Part shown: one piece after another, positions 1 to 9,942 of the stretch
Position numbering within the stretch: the first letter of the stretch is position 1
Layout: each line of letters opens with the position of its first letter
DNA from: Acanthosepion lycidas
Lineage: Eukaryota > Mollusca > Cephalopoda > Sepiida > Sepiidae
NCBI GenBank assembly: GCA_963932145.1
Contig: OZ010581.1
Coordinates: 81,150,641-81,214,640, forward strand
Length of the DNA stretch: 64,000 nucleotides
Reading direction: 5' to 3'
Program-made: the position numbers and the translations under genes
Notes under the pieces: generated by a model
The model's database searches: none
The model's input: the letters and a program-made list of their open reading frames with translations, nothing else
What the model was told of the DNA's origin: nothing

Positions 1-109
1 TGATGCAATGCTCTTCAACTAGAATCGAGCTTTCCTAGTCACTGACGTCTTTCGTATAGTAAAAACGTTAAAATTTCCCTTATCGTGCGACAATAGCTTG
101 GGAGCAGAT

Positions 110-210
110 TCTCTGACTGATGACAAATCGGTCGGATTTCGATCCTGGCTTGAAGCAATCAGATCTCTAACGACACTGATGAGTTATGATACAGCGAAAC
201 AGTCTGTCTG
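110..210 (+). repeat. Dispersed repeat tail with hammerhead-like core string
   Basis: This stretch resembles 60328-60398: both carry a tract of the form gatcc(t/c)ggcttga..caatc, then acactgatgag, then gaaac. The family is unrecognised. CTGATGAG followed by GAAAC is the string order of a hammerhead ribozyme core, but the segment between them does not form a convincing helix here. It abuts the GATA microsatellite, as its partner abuts (TA)n. Confidence 0.4.
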
Positions 211-221
211 TGGATGACTAC

Positions 222-222
<1 letters not shown>

Positions 223-256
<34 letters not shown>

Positions 257-302
257 TGAAACTAGATAGATATATACAGATAACACACACACACGCACAC
301 AC

Positions 303-335
<33 letters not shown>

Positions 336-341
336 TATGAA

Positions 342-398
<57 letters not shown>

Positions 399-472
399 TA
401 TATATATCATATAGATAGATATAAATCTAGATATATATAGATATATCTTTAGATAGAGAGATACGAAGCAAT

Positions 473-543
<71 letters not shown>

Positions 544-575
544 TTAACCTCGATAGATATATATATATAGATATG
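223..575. repeat. Compound GATA/TA/CA microsatellite
   Basis: Alternating blocks of (GATA)n, (TA)n and (CA)n are interspersed with a recurring linker gatatgaac/aaacta. Frames through it encode only Tyr/Ile/Ser runs and are not genes. The same linker reappears at 2501-2510, beyond the copia element, so the retroelement inserted into this microsatellite. Confidence 0.9.
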
Positions 576-889
576 TTTTCTCATGATGACGGTCGTCTTT
601 GAGTATAGAATCCAGAGTTTAGCAGTGACTATTTCGAAGACAGTAGGGAAGCGTAGTTCAGGTTAGCAGTGGATATCGCGGTAAAGTAGCAGAGCGTAAT
701 TCTTCCTTCTGTTCCTCTTCGCCTGACAAGCTGGCACTTGACATTCGGAAAAATGGCCGTCTTTATACACGACGGATTGAATATTCTACGTCTTCTGATT
801 GGTTAACCTTCTATTGGTGGACTATAAAGTGAGTCTAGTCATTTGGGATAGCTCACTAGTACATACATATACACAAAAAAACTGCAACA
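576..889 (-). repeat. copia 3' LTR (left copy)
   Basis: Bases 737-880 match 2338-2490 closely: both contain the tract tatacacgacggattgaata and end in tagtacatacatatacacaaaaaa. The stretch 576-736 is assigned to the LTR only because the candidate target duplication lies at 571-575. The purine tract beside 889 fixes the inner edge. Confidence 0.6.
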
Positions 890-1314
890 CCCCCTCATTT
901 TGGGGTATATTATGGAATCTTCTTTCAAAATATTAGTAAAGTCTATATTCATATGAAACAAATATTTTAGTATTTAGAATTTTTTTTTTTTTAGTTTATT
1001 TATTTAAAGAAAATTAATATTCACAAAAATTAGTTATATCATTTTGTCCACTTAAGTACTTCGGGTTAATAAACATTAACAACAATATTATAAATTTGGG
1101 TTGTGATCACAACAAAAAAAAGTGGAAAAATTGTTATTTTACCCATAGCTGGGACCCATTAAAACAGTCACTATTACTCCAGGTCAGAATGATCCTGAGG
1201 GTCATTGGAGGAGGATTGGGCTAAAAGTAGGGCTATTCATATTTATACCCCGAAACTAAGGACTCACCTTCATACCAAAGACTGACTAATGGATGCAGTT
1301 TTACGTCCTACCCT

Positions 1315-1535
1315 TTATAAATCAATACCAAATATGGTAGGAGTGAAAGGCCGTAATTTCAATTTCGTAATTGGCTTTGTAAATAAATCCGCCACATTAT
1401 TTTCCGATTGAACATATTCAATTTGTACTCTTTTCTTTTGTACCTGATCCCTAACAAATTGATATTTAATATCGATATGCTTTGATCTTTGATGTATTAT
1501 TGGATTTCTAGCCAAAGCAATACTGGCCTGATTGT
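1315..1535 (-). pseudogene. copia RNase H C-terminal remnant
   Basis: Minus-strand translation gives YCDNQASIALARNPIIHQRS and HIDIKYQFVRDQ, ending in NNVADLFTKP. These are the last conserved blocks of copia RNase H: the DNQ catalytic region, the H-R-KHIDI block and the ADxxTKP tail. It lies out of frame with the upstream RNase H piece at 1548-1850, and some 15-20 residues between EAEYVALSQATQEAI and the DNQ block look missing, so a small deletion plus frameshift separates them. This is a fragment of the single copia polyprotein. Confidence 0.85.
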
Positions 1536-1539
1536 CGCA

Positions 1540-1852
1540 GTAAATAATTATTGAAAAATAGCCTCTTGTGTTGCTTGTGACAATGCAACATATTCCGCTT
1601 CACAAATAGAAAGTGAAATCATTCCCTGTTTCTTAGATTTCCAGCTGATTATTGGATTACCTTCTGCTAGCTTAAAGCAATAGCCTGTTATACTTTTACG
1701 ATCTGGTGAGTTTGCCCAATTAGCATCACAAAATCCTTCCAATTGTAATAGTTTATCTGATTGTCGAAATACTAGGCACCGACACTTAGTTCCCTTTAGA
1801 TAACGTAATACTTGCTTAGCTCTTGTTAAATGCACAGTCCCCGGTTTATTTA
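1540..1852 (-). pseudogene. copia RNase H N-terminal part
   Basis: The minus frame reads LTRAKQVLRYLKGT, then FCDANWANSPDRKSITGYCF, then SWKSKKQ and SICEAEYVALSQAT. These are the diagnostic copia RNase H blocks: the catalytic Asp in DANWA and the Glu in EAEY. Normally about 250 residues of reverse transcriptase precede this domain; here the integrase ends at nearly the same base, so RT has been deleted. Confidence 0.9.
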
Positions 1853-2355
1853 AGTTTTGCCCTGTGGTCGACATATGTATAGCAAATTGTACCAAAAATA
1901 TGCATACCACTTACATTGGGTTTGTAGTTCGTATAAGCTTCGGAATGAGTCGTTTTAATGTTACTATTATAGCAACGGTTTATTATATATACGGCTGTAT
2001 TTAATGCATAAACCCACAGATTTGGGGGTAACTTAGATTCTATTAGCAAACCTCTAGCCATTTCAAAAAGCGTCCTCCAACTACGTTCCGCGACTCCGTT
2101 CTGGTGTGGAGAATAAGAACAAGTTTTCTCATGTTTAATGACTTCATTTATTAGGTTTTCGTAAGCATCTGAAGTAAATTCTCCATTATCTGTCCTAATT
2201 ATTCTTACTTTTCCATACAGGGAGATATCGGATAAATAGATTTTTGCAGCTTGCAGGGTATCATATTTGTTTTTCAGAAAATATATCATAGTAAGTCCTG
2301 AATATTCGTCAACAAAGTTTAATACATATGAATATTCGGACATTCGGATAGAGTA
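1850..2355 (-). pseudogene. copia integrase catalytic core
   Basis: Minus-strand residues include VLNFVDEYSG (first catalytic Asp), IIRTDNGEFTSD (second Asp), SPHQNGVAERSWRTL (catalytic Glu) and LWVYALNTAVYIINRC, the standard copia-type integrase D,D35E layout. The frame ends naturally at FGTICYTYVDHRAKLK. The zinc-binding N-terminus and all gag/protease sequence are missing, and the first dozen residues of the frame are LTR sequence read through. The element cannot be autonomous. Confidence 0.9.
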
Positions 2356-2497
2356 AACAAAATGGCCGCCTTTATACACGACGGATTGAATATCCTACGT
2401 CTTCTGATTGGTTAACCTTCTATTGGTGGACTATAAAGTGAGTCAAGTCATTTCGGATAGCTCACTAGTACATACATATACACAAAAAAGTGAAACA
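2338..2497 (-). repeat. copia 5' LTR (right copy, truncated)
   Basis: A direct repeat of 737-889. It joins integrase coding sequence at about 2340-2356 with no primer-binding site or gag, so its inner end and the 5' half of the element were lost together. Confidence 0.7.
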
Positions 2498-2534
2498 ATA
2501 TGAACCTAGATAGATATATAGCTACAGATAGATA

Positions 2535-2542
2535 TAAGCGTC

Positions 2543-2595
<53 letters not shown>

Positions 2596-2616
2596 GAAGA
2601 GAGAGGAAGAGAGAGA
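2535..2616. repeat. (TA)n-(GA)n microsatellite
   Basis: A TA block is followed by a purine-only GA/GGAA block. It flanks the dispersed repeat at 2617-2765. Confidence 0.9.
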
Positions 2617-2765
2617 TTGACAAACTGTTTCAATTTCATGTGTTAGGTAGGCGTCAGAATTAAAGATAAAACGCTGTGTATTTTTTATATTGAAACTGTT
2701 AATGTCTATTTACTCGGTTGGTGTTTTCCGGTCGGAATGAAATATATGAAGCGCGTGCGATAGAT
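2617..2765. repeat. Dispersed repeat shared with 61905-62055
   Basis: Both copies read gtaggcgtc, then gaatgaaaga-like sequence, a T-rich block, ttaatgt(c/t)t(a/g)tttgct, gggtt, and finish with cgg..gtaatgaaa. The family is unrecognised and has no coding content. Both copies lie immediately beside a GA/TA microsatellite. Confidence 0.55.
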
Positions 2766-4480
2766 CTGCTTATCTAACACGTATAAAATGTTTACTACAT
2801 TCATCTCACTTATACCGCTGAAAGTAAGTCCTTCCTTCTGCGAATGTGCAATTATTTGGTCCTTGGATCAAACTAGCTATAATATATGTATAATAATATA
2901 TATGGATAATATAATCGTTACCTGTTTGCGTTCAGATTTTTACTTGTTTTTAGGCATGCGTATTTTATTTTATGTACATGTAAATGCTCTCCGTTAATTT
3001 GAAAACGTGAATATCTCTATAAATGGTTCAGCGTAAATCAGTAGATCGTATTCACCTATAGGAAATCATTAAGATATTGAACTTTAATCGAGCATCCGTT
3101 TTCAAGGTTTCACGGAATGACATGCACTATAACAGTTTCAAATGAACAAGCCTCTTTTAACTAACAACGATTTTTATCACTGTGAATTTGAATGACGACT
3201 AAGTTCTTAATCTCATTGCATGTAAAATGATTTCGTTTCATTTGTTGATGTTAATATATAGAAACGAGACAGTTATGGTATAAAACTGTGGTAAAATTTC
3301 AATATTCTTTTTAACGATTAGAAACAGAATTACTGATTATGCATTAGTGTATTTTTTCTTTTATGAATAAGACTATTAAATTAACTTTGAATTAAAAAAT
3401 GTTAAATCATCTTCCAAATAACAAGACAAATTTGCTAAATTCTATTTTTAGTGTATTTTTCACAAACATATTTGTTTTCGGAATAAACATAAAATAATAT
3501 AGTCAGTCAGAAAAAAAAATAAATCCAGTACTTCAATTAAGTATATTAAAGTTATTCCAATTGTAAATCCAAAAATGTCTCAGTTCCTTAAACCGACTAC
3601 AGCAGCAAATTACCACGAACCCAAATCATTATAAAAATTCGTCGCCAATAGCAGAAAAAGAAGCTTTTGAAATAAGTCTCCAGTTCTGCTCCTTAGTTGC
3701 ACTATGATTACGCCTATAGTATAAAACACCATACTCCAGCAACTTCCCAAAACCTGAATAAATGAAGAAAAAAACATTTTTAAATTATGTTGGCAGGGCT
3801 TTTTATTCAAGCCGAAAAATTTTCAGTACGTCTGCATATATATTAGAAAGCCAGTCATGGTCAGAATTAAAAAGTAATTATGGTTCCTAAAAACATATCG
3901 TGAAAGCAGTGTCACATTTTCTTTTATTCGTCGTCGACAAAACTCGTTGCCAAGAATTGGAGTTCTCATCGACATTTCGATCTGAGTAAAATGAACTCAA
4001 TATTGAATCTGAAGAAACAACCATAGCCACCGCGCGGTGTAAGGTAGGAGGCTTCAGGGGATTGAGAGCTCTGGCTTTTCTTTGTTTTTTTTTTTTGTTT
4101 TTTTTTTTTCTCACTACTATTTGACTTCTGTTTGTTTCTTTTCATTATTCTTTTACTAAACGAAAGTTTCAACTTTACGAAATGAGGGTCTAAGTATATT
4201 ATTGAATGTTTTGTTCTTTCAAAAGTTCATAACATTACCTTGTACCGGTATTAATACATTGCTCTATATTTGTATTCCTACTTTTAAGTTTCAAATAGAA
4301 GGGTTCAGTAGAATAAAAGTATGACTTTGAAAATTAATTCAAAATTAATTTGATATTGGAAAAAATAGGAAAAGGTGGTTGGAATAAACGGACAGGTTGG
4401 AAAAATTAGAAAATAAATTACATAGAAACGTCTATATGAACATGTCGTGGGTTGGGAAAATAGTCAAAATTCTAAAGGCC
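2766..4480. other. AT-rich DNA, no gene recognised
   Basis: Short frames only, with no family motif. A poly-T-rich stretch lies near 4079-4110. Confidence 0.6.
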
Positions 4481-4489
4481 GGGAATGCC

Positions 4490-4768
4490 TGTTTATACTG
4501 GACGAGTGAGTGACTTGACCCAAAAAGTTGTGAATTCAATACCTGAACTCAACAGAGTTGAACGAAAACTTGTAGAGTTGAGTTACTAAAGTTGCTAAAC
4601 TCAGACATCGAGAAAATACATGGTACATGGATCCAGAACAATCTAACTCCCTGGACTTCATAAATGGTTCAGTTCGAAAGTCCAACATATATCACCGGAA
4701 GAAGGCCAAAGTACATAACCATTTATTTAGTCCAGGGAGTTAGATTGGTCTAGTTCCATGTACCATGT
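4490..4768 (+). mobile_element. tRNA-type SINE remnant with foldback end
   Basis: The stretch from gtgaattcaatacc (a degenerate B box) through gttgagttactaaa, aatggttcagtt and ccggaagaaggcc follows the order of the copies at 25715 and 62945. The normal 3' half is replaced by an inverted copy of part of the body (4717-4768). Confidence 0.65.
4618..4768. repeat. 52-bp inverted repeat within the SINE
   Basis: The arm at 4618-4669 pairs with 4717-4768 at 47 of 52 positions, with a 47-bp loop. Both outer ends read acatggtacatgg on their own strand. Confidence 0.9.
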
Positions 4769-4832
4769 GTGTGTGTGTGTGTGCAATTATATATATATAT
4801 ATAATTGCACACACAGACAAACATACACACAC

Positions 4833-4893
<61 letters not shown>

Positions 4894-4952
4894 GTTGTAT
4901 AGATATGAGTTTGTAACCCTGGATTTCACGCTTTTGCGATCATCAGACAAAC

Positions 4953-4989
<37 letters not shown>

Positions 4990-5120
4990 TATAGATAGAT
5001 AGATAGATAGATATATATATACTCACATATATATATATATACACACATACATTTACATATACACACATAAATATATATATACACACATGCATATATATAC
5101 ACACATACACGCACAGATAC

Positions 5121-5177
<57 letters not shown>

Positions 5178-5222
5178 TAAACACGCATATACAATCACAC
5201 GCACACACACACACACGTATAT
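4764..5222. repeat. Compound GT/TA/GATA/CA microsatellite
   Basis: Long blocks of (GT)n, (TA)n, (GA)n, (GATA)n and (CATA)n, with one 60-bp unique island at about 4891-4950. The overlapping Tyr/Ile-rich frames are artefacts. Confidence 0.95.
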
Positions 5223-5351
5223 ATACAAAGAAAGAGTGAGAAATTGATGTAAAATGAAATTACATTTATGCTGAAAGACGACGCTTGTTTCGATTGTATG
5301 CATGCTAGCGACTAGTACATGTTATGGGTACCTTTCCAATCTCCGGTCCTC

Positions 5352-5443
5352 GTTAACTCATGTCTATGGTTTAAGAAATTTTCATTATTTTATTATTTAT
5401 TTCTAAATAATGAAAATTTATTAAACCATAGACATGAGTTAAC
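5352..5443. repeat. 39-bp near-perfect inverted repeat (hairpin, MITE-like)
   Basis: The arm 5352-5390 pairs with 5405-5443 at 38 of 39 positions around a 14-bp AT loop. No coding capacity. It could be a small palindromic MITE, although no clear target duplication is seen. Confidence 0.9.
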
Positions 5444-6046
5444 GGTATTTTCCCGACATCAACAAACTTTGCATTAAATAATTAGCATAAAAAATTAAAT
5501 TTCATAGTCTAATAAAAGTTTTAAAAGCTTAACCCTATCATAGGATAGAAAAACCCTTTATGAAGTCGTCAAAAAACAAATTGTAGTTCAGTGCGACACG
5601 TTTATGTACGAAACAGCTCTTTAGGAAAAAAATAAAACAAAATTCTCTAAACACTTAACGACATATTATGGTGCCAAAAGCTATCTTTCGCTGAGACAGA
5701 CCAGATGCGCGTACATGAATGCCATCATTCGGTTTGAAATGGAAACCCCGACCCTACCTCGGCTTGACCTTTTTCCGAAGGTGACTGATATGTGGATAAA
5801 AATTAACTCTTAGGCCCCTTATCAAAATGGTCGCCCCAGCCGTTTCCATGGTAATTAATTTTGCAAGTGAAAATCCTTACAAAGATGCGCAAATTTCAAG
5901 ATTGTTTATTCCTAAATTTTCGCTTGCAGATGAAACTGAGCTTGATACCTTAATTCAATTTAATTTTGATAATTATATTGAGGTTTTCGGGTCTCGTTTT
6001 TGAAACATGAGAAATCTTATGTAGCGAAGGAATCATATTTTTTTAA
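5444..6046. other. No gene recognised
   Basis: Unique-looking AT-rich sequence without a recognisable domain or repeat. Confidence 0.6.
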
Positions 6047-6048
6047 AA

Positions 6049-6111
<63 letters not shown>
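6047..6111. repeat. (TA)n microsatellite
   Basis: About 60 bp of pure TA. Confidence 0.95.
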
Positions 6112-6401
6112 CATTCCAAAATTCCATTTTTTAATCCGAGTACATTCGACTGTCACTACATTAGCTATCAAGAATTGAGAGTTTAGTCTGTATATCAAAC
6201 TGTATTTGACCAATTCCGGTGATCCTTAGACCACTGGAGCCAAATTTAAGTCACTTAAAGTTAACGGCATGAACAACAGTGAAACTGAAATCTAGTCGAT
6301 ATTTTTAATTCATTGATTAATCTGTTTTCTAAGGCTTATTAGCCCTTTACGGGTTATTTCAAGCCAGAAAATACGTTTAGATTTTAAGATTTTTTAGATA
6401 A

Positions 6402-6651
6402 TGTTATGGTGAAACACACCTATTCTATAGTTAATAGACTCTCCCACCTAATATAAGTAGAAGAAGTAAGAGAAACGAAGGTCAGTCGATGTCGGGCGAC
6501 AGTAGTCGAATACGAAAATAGTCAGCGACCACAACAAGATTACTATGCGTAATACCTATTATATCAAGTTGCTAACGTTTTGTACGTCGAACCTATTTTA
6601 GGACCGATTTAGTACAAATACAAACCTCCACTGCGAAATAACTCTACAACA
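6402..6651 (+). repeat. gypsy 5' LTR
   Basis: Aligns with 11103-11567 once the insert at 11200-11416 is removed: shared tracts include gtgaaacaca, ctcccacctaatataagta, gtcgatgtcg, aacgttttgtacg and actgcgaaataact. It starts TG and ends in acaaca directly before the leader. Confidence 0.88.
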
Positions 6652-6841
6652 ACTTTGGCGACGAGGATTCGCACTGATACGGAGGAAGAAAAGACTCGCT
6701 CGCCACAATAACTTTGGCAACGAGGAATCGCACTCATACGGAGGAAGAAAAAATTCGCTCGCCACAATAACTTTGGCGACGAGGATTTGCACTCATACGG
6801 AGGAAGAAAAAATTCGGTCACCACAATAACTTCGGCGACAA
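6651..6841 (+). repeat. 59-bp tandem repeat carrying the primer-binding region
   Basis: Units start at 6651, 6710, 6769 and 6828 (partial). Each opens with aactttggc(g/a)acgagga, the TGG-initial stretch expected for the tRNA primer-binding site just after the 5' LTR, and continues through catacggaggaagaaaa to gccacaataa. Three full units put several primer-binding-like sites in the leader. Confidence 0.9.
6655..6672 (+). promoter_or_regulatory. Candidate tRNA primer-binding site
   Basis: TGGCGACGAGGATTCGCA starts 4 bp after the LTR end, where minus-strand DNA synthesis is primed in gypsy elements. The TGG end fits a tRNA 3' CCA. The tRNA itself cannot be named from sequence alone. Confidence 0.55.
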
Positions 6842-7173
6842 AGTTTCTGATTCACACTAAAAAAAAAAAAAAAAAAACTTGGCAAGGTTTTTCGCAAGCC
6901 AAGACGTCAACTTAGTGACAAAAATAATCTGTCGTATTCTCACTGAAAAAGCAAATATTTTTTCCCGATAATACAGTTTGCTCAATTAGATCACGAATTG
7001 CAAAATCGTAGGACCCCCCCTTCTACAGTATTTAGGCATTGTGTAAACTTTTTGCGAAGATGGAGGAATATATTCCGGGAATTCTTTAAGTTCCAGTCGG
7101 AACAACAGATGAGAATATTAGAGCAACAAAAACATTCCAGATACAGCTACAGGAGGAAACTTTCAATAGACAA

Positions 7174-7722
7174 ATGCAATTTCAACAAAAAATGGAACAG
7201 ATCCATTGGGAGTTTCGAAACAAAATTCTGGAAATGACTGAGAAGAGGAAAGAGAAAAATCTACAAATTGATTCTTTCCCAGAGAATACAATATGGAATT
7301 CAATTGAAATATTCACGTACAGTCCAGATGAAGAGATAACTTTTGAGGAGTATTATAAAAAATATACGGAGGTGTATAACGAGGACTGCCACTCGTGGTC
7401 CGAAGGAAAGAAGGTTAGGCTTCTTTTAAGCAAATTAGGAACTGCTAAGCATAACAAATTGGTAAACTACATTTTACTGAAAAAAACTAGCGAGTTGACA
7501 TTTACCGATGCGGTAAGTATATTAAGAGAATTATTTATTAAAAAGACATCTCTGTTTGACAAGAGGTGGAAATGTTTGAATCTGATGAAAGATGACGAAC
7601 AAGACTATATTACGTACGCAGCCAATGTGAATAAGCATTATGAAGAATTCAAGCTGGCAGAGTTAAGCGCAGACAATTTTAAGTGCTTGGGGTTTGTTCA
7701 GGGGCTGCACAAGATATGTTAG
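7174..7722 (+). pseudogene. gypsy gag: capsid part
   Basis: A 182-codon frame with an N-terminal coiled-coil-like stretch (WEFRNKILEMTEKRKEKN) and a capsid-like middle (FTYSPDEEITFEEYYKKYTE, KVRLLLSKLG). It ends in DNFKCLGFVQGL, where gypsy gag precedes the nucleocapsid. The frame stops there and coding resumes in another frame from about 7694 (29-nt overlap). That could be a decay frameshift or, less likely, a programmed one. The start at 7174 is simply the first ATG; an overlapping upstream frame at 6998-7237 may hold the true N-terminus. Confidence 0.75.
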
Positions 7723-8254
7723 CGTAAAGAAAGATTCGAAAAAGATAGAACAGTCTGGCGTTTCGCATGTAAGGAAAATATGCTACAAAGAAGAAAGTCA
7801 GTGTACCAAAAAGAATACTAAAATTACGGATTATCAAGCAAAAAGTGAAATACCAGAGAAATATGAACAAAAACTCCAGAAGCCATGTTTTGCTTGCGGT
7901 GAACTACACTTGTACAGATATTACGATTTTAGGAATAAAAAATGTTTCAACTGTAAAAGAGTGGGTCATAAAACCACGCATTGCAGGTCAGAAAATAAAG
8001 ACAATAGAATAAGAAAATTAAAGTCCAACGAGGTAAAAGATGGAATAACCAGAAAATTTGTTACCTTCGAAATAAGTAATAAAAATATAAAGATGCAACT
8101 TGACACTGGCTCAGATCTATCTATCATTAAATTTGCATACGTGGAAGAAATTGCGGAAACCAACTTTAATGAAGACAAAGAAAATCGCGAAGTCAGTGAT
8201 GGGAGAAAAAATACAATTTATTGGGGAATTTGTTACAAACGTCACGTTAAATAA
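7694..8254 (+). pseudogene. gypsy nucleocapsid zinc knuckles and aspartic protease
   Basis: The 186-codon frame carries two zinc-knuckle motifs: a degenerate CFACGELHLY (residues 65-74) and a full CX2CX4HX4C, CFNCKRVGHKTTHC (84-97), which bind genomic RNA in assembly. They are followed by the retroviral-type protease active site MQLDTGSDLSII (Asp137-Thr-Gly). The frame is lost around 8190-8254 and fragments such as KLFVIENTTNLLGTNW continue in another frame, so the protease C-terminus is broken. Confidence 0.85.
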
Positions 8255-8399
8255 AAAAACGTGAAAAGCTAAACTATTTGTCATAGAAAATACCACGAAC
8301 TTACTTGGTACGAATTGGAATTCCAATTATGGGATCTACCGATAAATGACTTCTGTTATAAGGTAGAAAGTTTAAACACCGAAGCCCAAAAATTAGTAA

Positions 8400-9254
8400 A
8401 GAAACTTAAGGAAACATTTCCTACTGTTTTTTTCTTAAGGGTTGGGAACGTGTACCAAGATGGAGGCAAAATTCCAGCTAAAAGAAAACGCTAAGGTGGT
8501 ATTCAAAAACTAAAGGAATGTGTCGTTTGACTCAATTGAACAGAAAAATAAGGAATTGGACAGATTAGAGAAAACTGGTGTACTTGAAAAAGTTGAGTAT
8601 AATGAATGGGCTACACCGACGGTATACGTGAAAAAAAAGTCTAAAGAAATTCGTGTTTGTGCTAATTTCTCCACGGGTTTAAACGCGGAACTCAAAGACT
8701 ATAATTATCCTCTACCAACAGTGGAAGAAATATTTGCGAAGCTTAATGGAGACACAATATTTTCGAAGATAGATCTCAGCGGCGCATATCTGCAAATACC
8801 GGTAGAAAAAGGAACGTCAAAACTTTTGTGTATAAACACACATCGGGGTCTGTACAAATTTAACAGACTACATTTTGGGATTAAGTTCGCGCTCGCCATT
8901 TTCCAACAAATAATGGATTCGATGTTGGGTGGTCTAGATTTTGCGGTAGCGTATCTGGACGACATCCTCATGAGAAGTAAAAGTATAGCAGAACACGTGG
9001 AACATGTAAATGCAGTAGTTTCAAGTAGACAGGATTTGGGATTTAAACTCAAGGAAAACAAAAGTGAGGTTTTTATGGAGAAAATAAAATATCTGGGGCA
9101 GATCATCGATAAGAATGGTAGATGGCCAGATCCAGAGCGAGCTGCGGCTATAAAAGACATGCCGAATGATATTACCACATTACAAAGTTTTTGGGGATTA
9201 GCCAATTATTACCAAATTTACATCCCTAAAATGTATGATCACGGGCACCATTAA
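8400..9254 (+). pseudogene. gypsy reverse transcriptase
   Basis: The open frame from 8520 encodes the RT fingers and palm: ATPTVYVKKKSKEIRVCANF, FSKIDLSGAYLQIPV (catalytic Asp85), FGIKFALAIFQQIMDSM and the active-site box AVAYLDDIL (YLDD 145-148). Thumb sequence follows through SFWGLANYYQIYIPKM. The consensus VCADF has become VCANF. Residues before the ATG (KLVKKLKETFPTVF, from about 8395) belong to RT but are out of frame. After 9254 coding continues in another frame into RNase H. Confidence 0.92.
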
Positions 9255-9810
9255 ATGAACTACTGACGAAAGGAAAACCCAGGAAATGGACTAATGAATG
9301 CCAAAAAGCATTTGAAAAGATAAAGGAAGTGTTAACCTCAGAATTATTTTAACCCATTACAACCCGGATTTAGAGATCATAGTAGCTTGCGATATTAGTG
9401 CGTATGGAGTAGCAGCATGTATCTTACACAAAATGACAGATGGTCAAGTAAAACCAATTGCGCATGCTTCTAGATCACTATTTCCGGCTGAGAAAAATTA
9501 TTCTCAGATAAAGAGGCGCTAGGAATAATATTTGCAATCGCAAAATTTCACCGTTTTCTCCACGGTCAACATTTTAAGCTACAAACCGATCATAAGCCTC
9601 TAATTTCGATTTTTGGGTCGAAAAAAGGGGTTGCCGGCATATACAGCCCACCTTCTACAGAATTATAACTTTAGCATAGAGTACATACCATCGAATAAAT
9701 TTGGCTACGCTGATGGGCTGTCCTGGTTAATCCCTAAAATGAGCGAACCATTAGAAGACACGGTAATTGCCTCACTGAAGTCAGAAGAAGAGCTGAAATT
9801 TACTGTGTAA
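9255..9810 (+). pseudogene. gypsy RNase H
   Basis: Read across frames this gives the connection domain KRKWTNECQKAFEKIKEVL-like sequence, then PDLEIIVACDISAYGVAACI (catalytic Asp), PIAHASRSLFPAEKNYS (the SRxL block) and KFHRFLHGQHFKLQTDHKPL (TDHKPL), then QNYNFSIEYIPSNK and ADGLSWLIP. These are the hallmark blocks of Ty3/gypsy RNase H. At least two single-base indels (about 9350 and 9510-9620) break the frame. Confidence 0.88.
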
Positions 9811-9942
9811 TGCAGATCGGGAACTTCCGGTAACTCTAGAAAAAATAAGTAATATAAATAAGTATATCTTGAAAATAAAATAAAAAATAGCCAAGAGGGA
9901 CCAGTACACAACAAATGTTTTTTTTCGCTTTGCGATACAGTA

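Larger units (their letters stand above)
576..2497 (-). mobile_element. Collapsed Ty1/copia LTR retrotransposon
   Basis: Two direct repeats (about 737-889 and 2338-2497) flank minus-strand copia integrase and RNase H. At the left repeat the minus strand reads a purine tract (gaggggg) followed by TGTTGCAG, the polypurine-tract/LTR boundary typical of copia elements, so the left repeat is the 3' LTR. The pentamer atatg lies at 571-575 and 2498-2502 and may be the target-site duplication, although the LTR would then not end in the canonical CA. Gag, protease, early integrase and all of RT are missing; the intact family is about 5 kb. Confidence 0.8.

Noticed and set aside
7679-7870. Programmed gag frameshift
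   Set aside because: The 29-nt overlap of frames at 7694-7722 could suggest one, but no slippery heptamer with a downstream structure stands out and other decay frameshifts are common in this copy.
8705-9205. 166-codon minus-strand frame over the gypsy RT
   Set aside because: Shadow of a strongly supported plus-strand RT domain.
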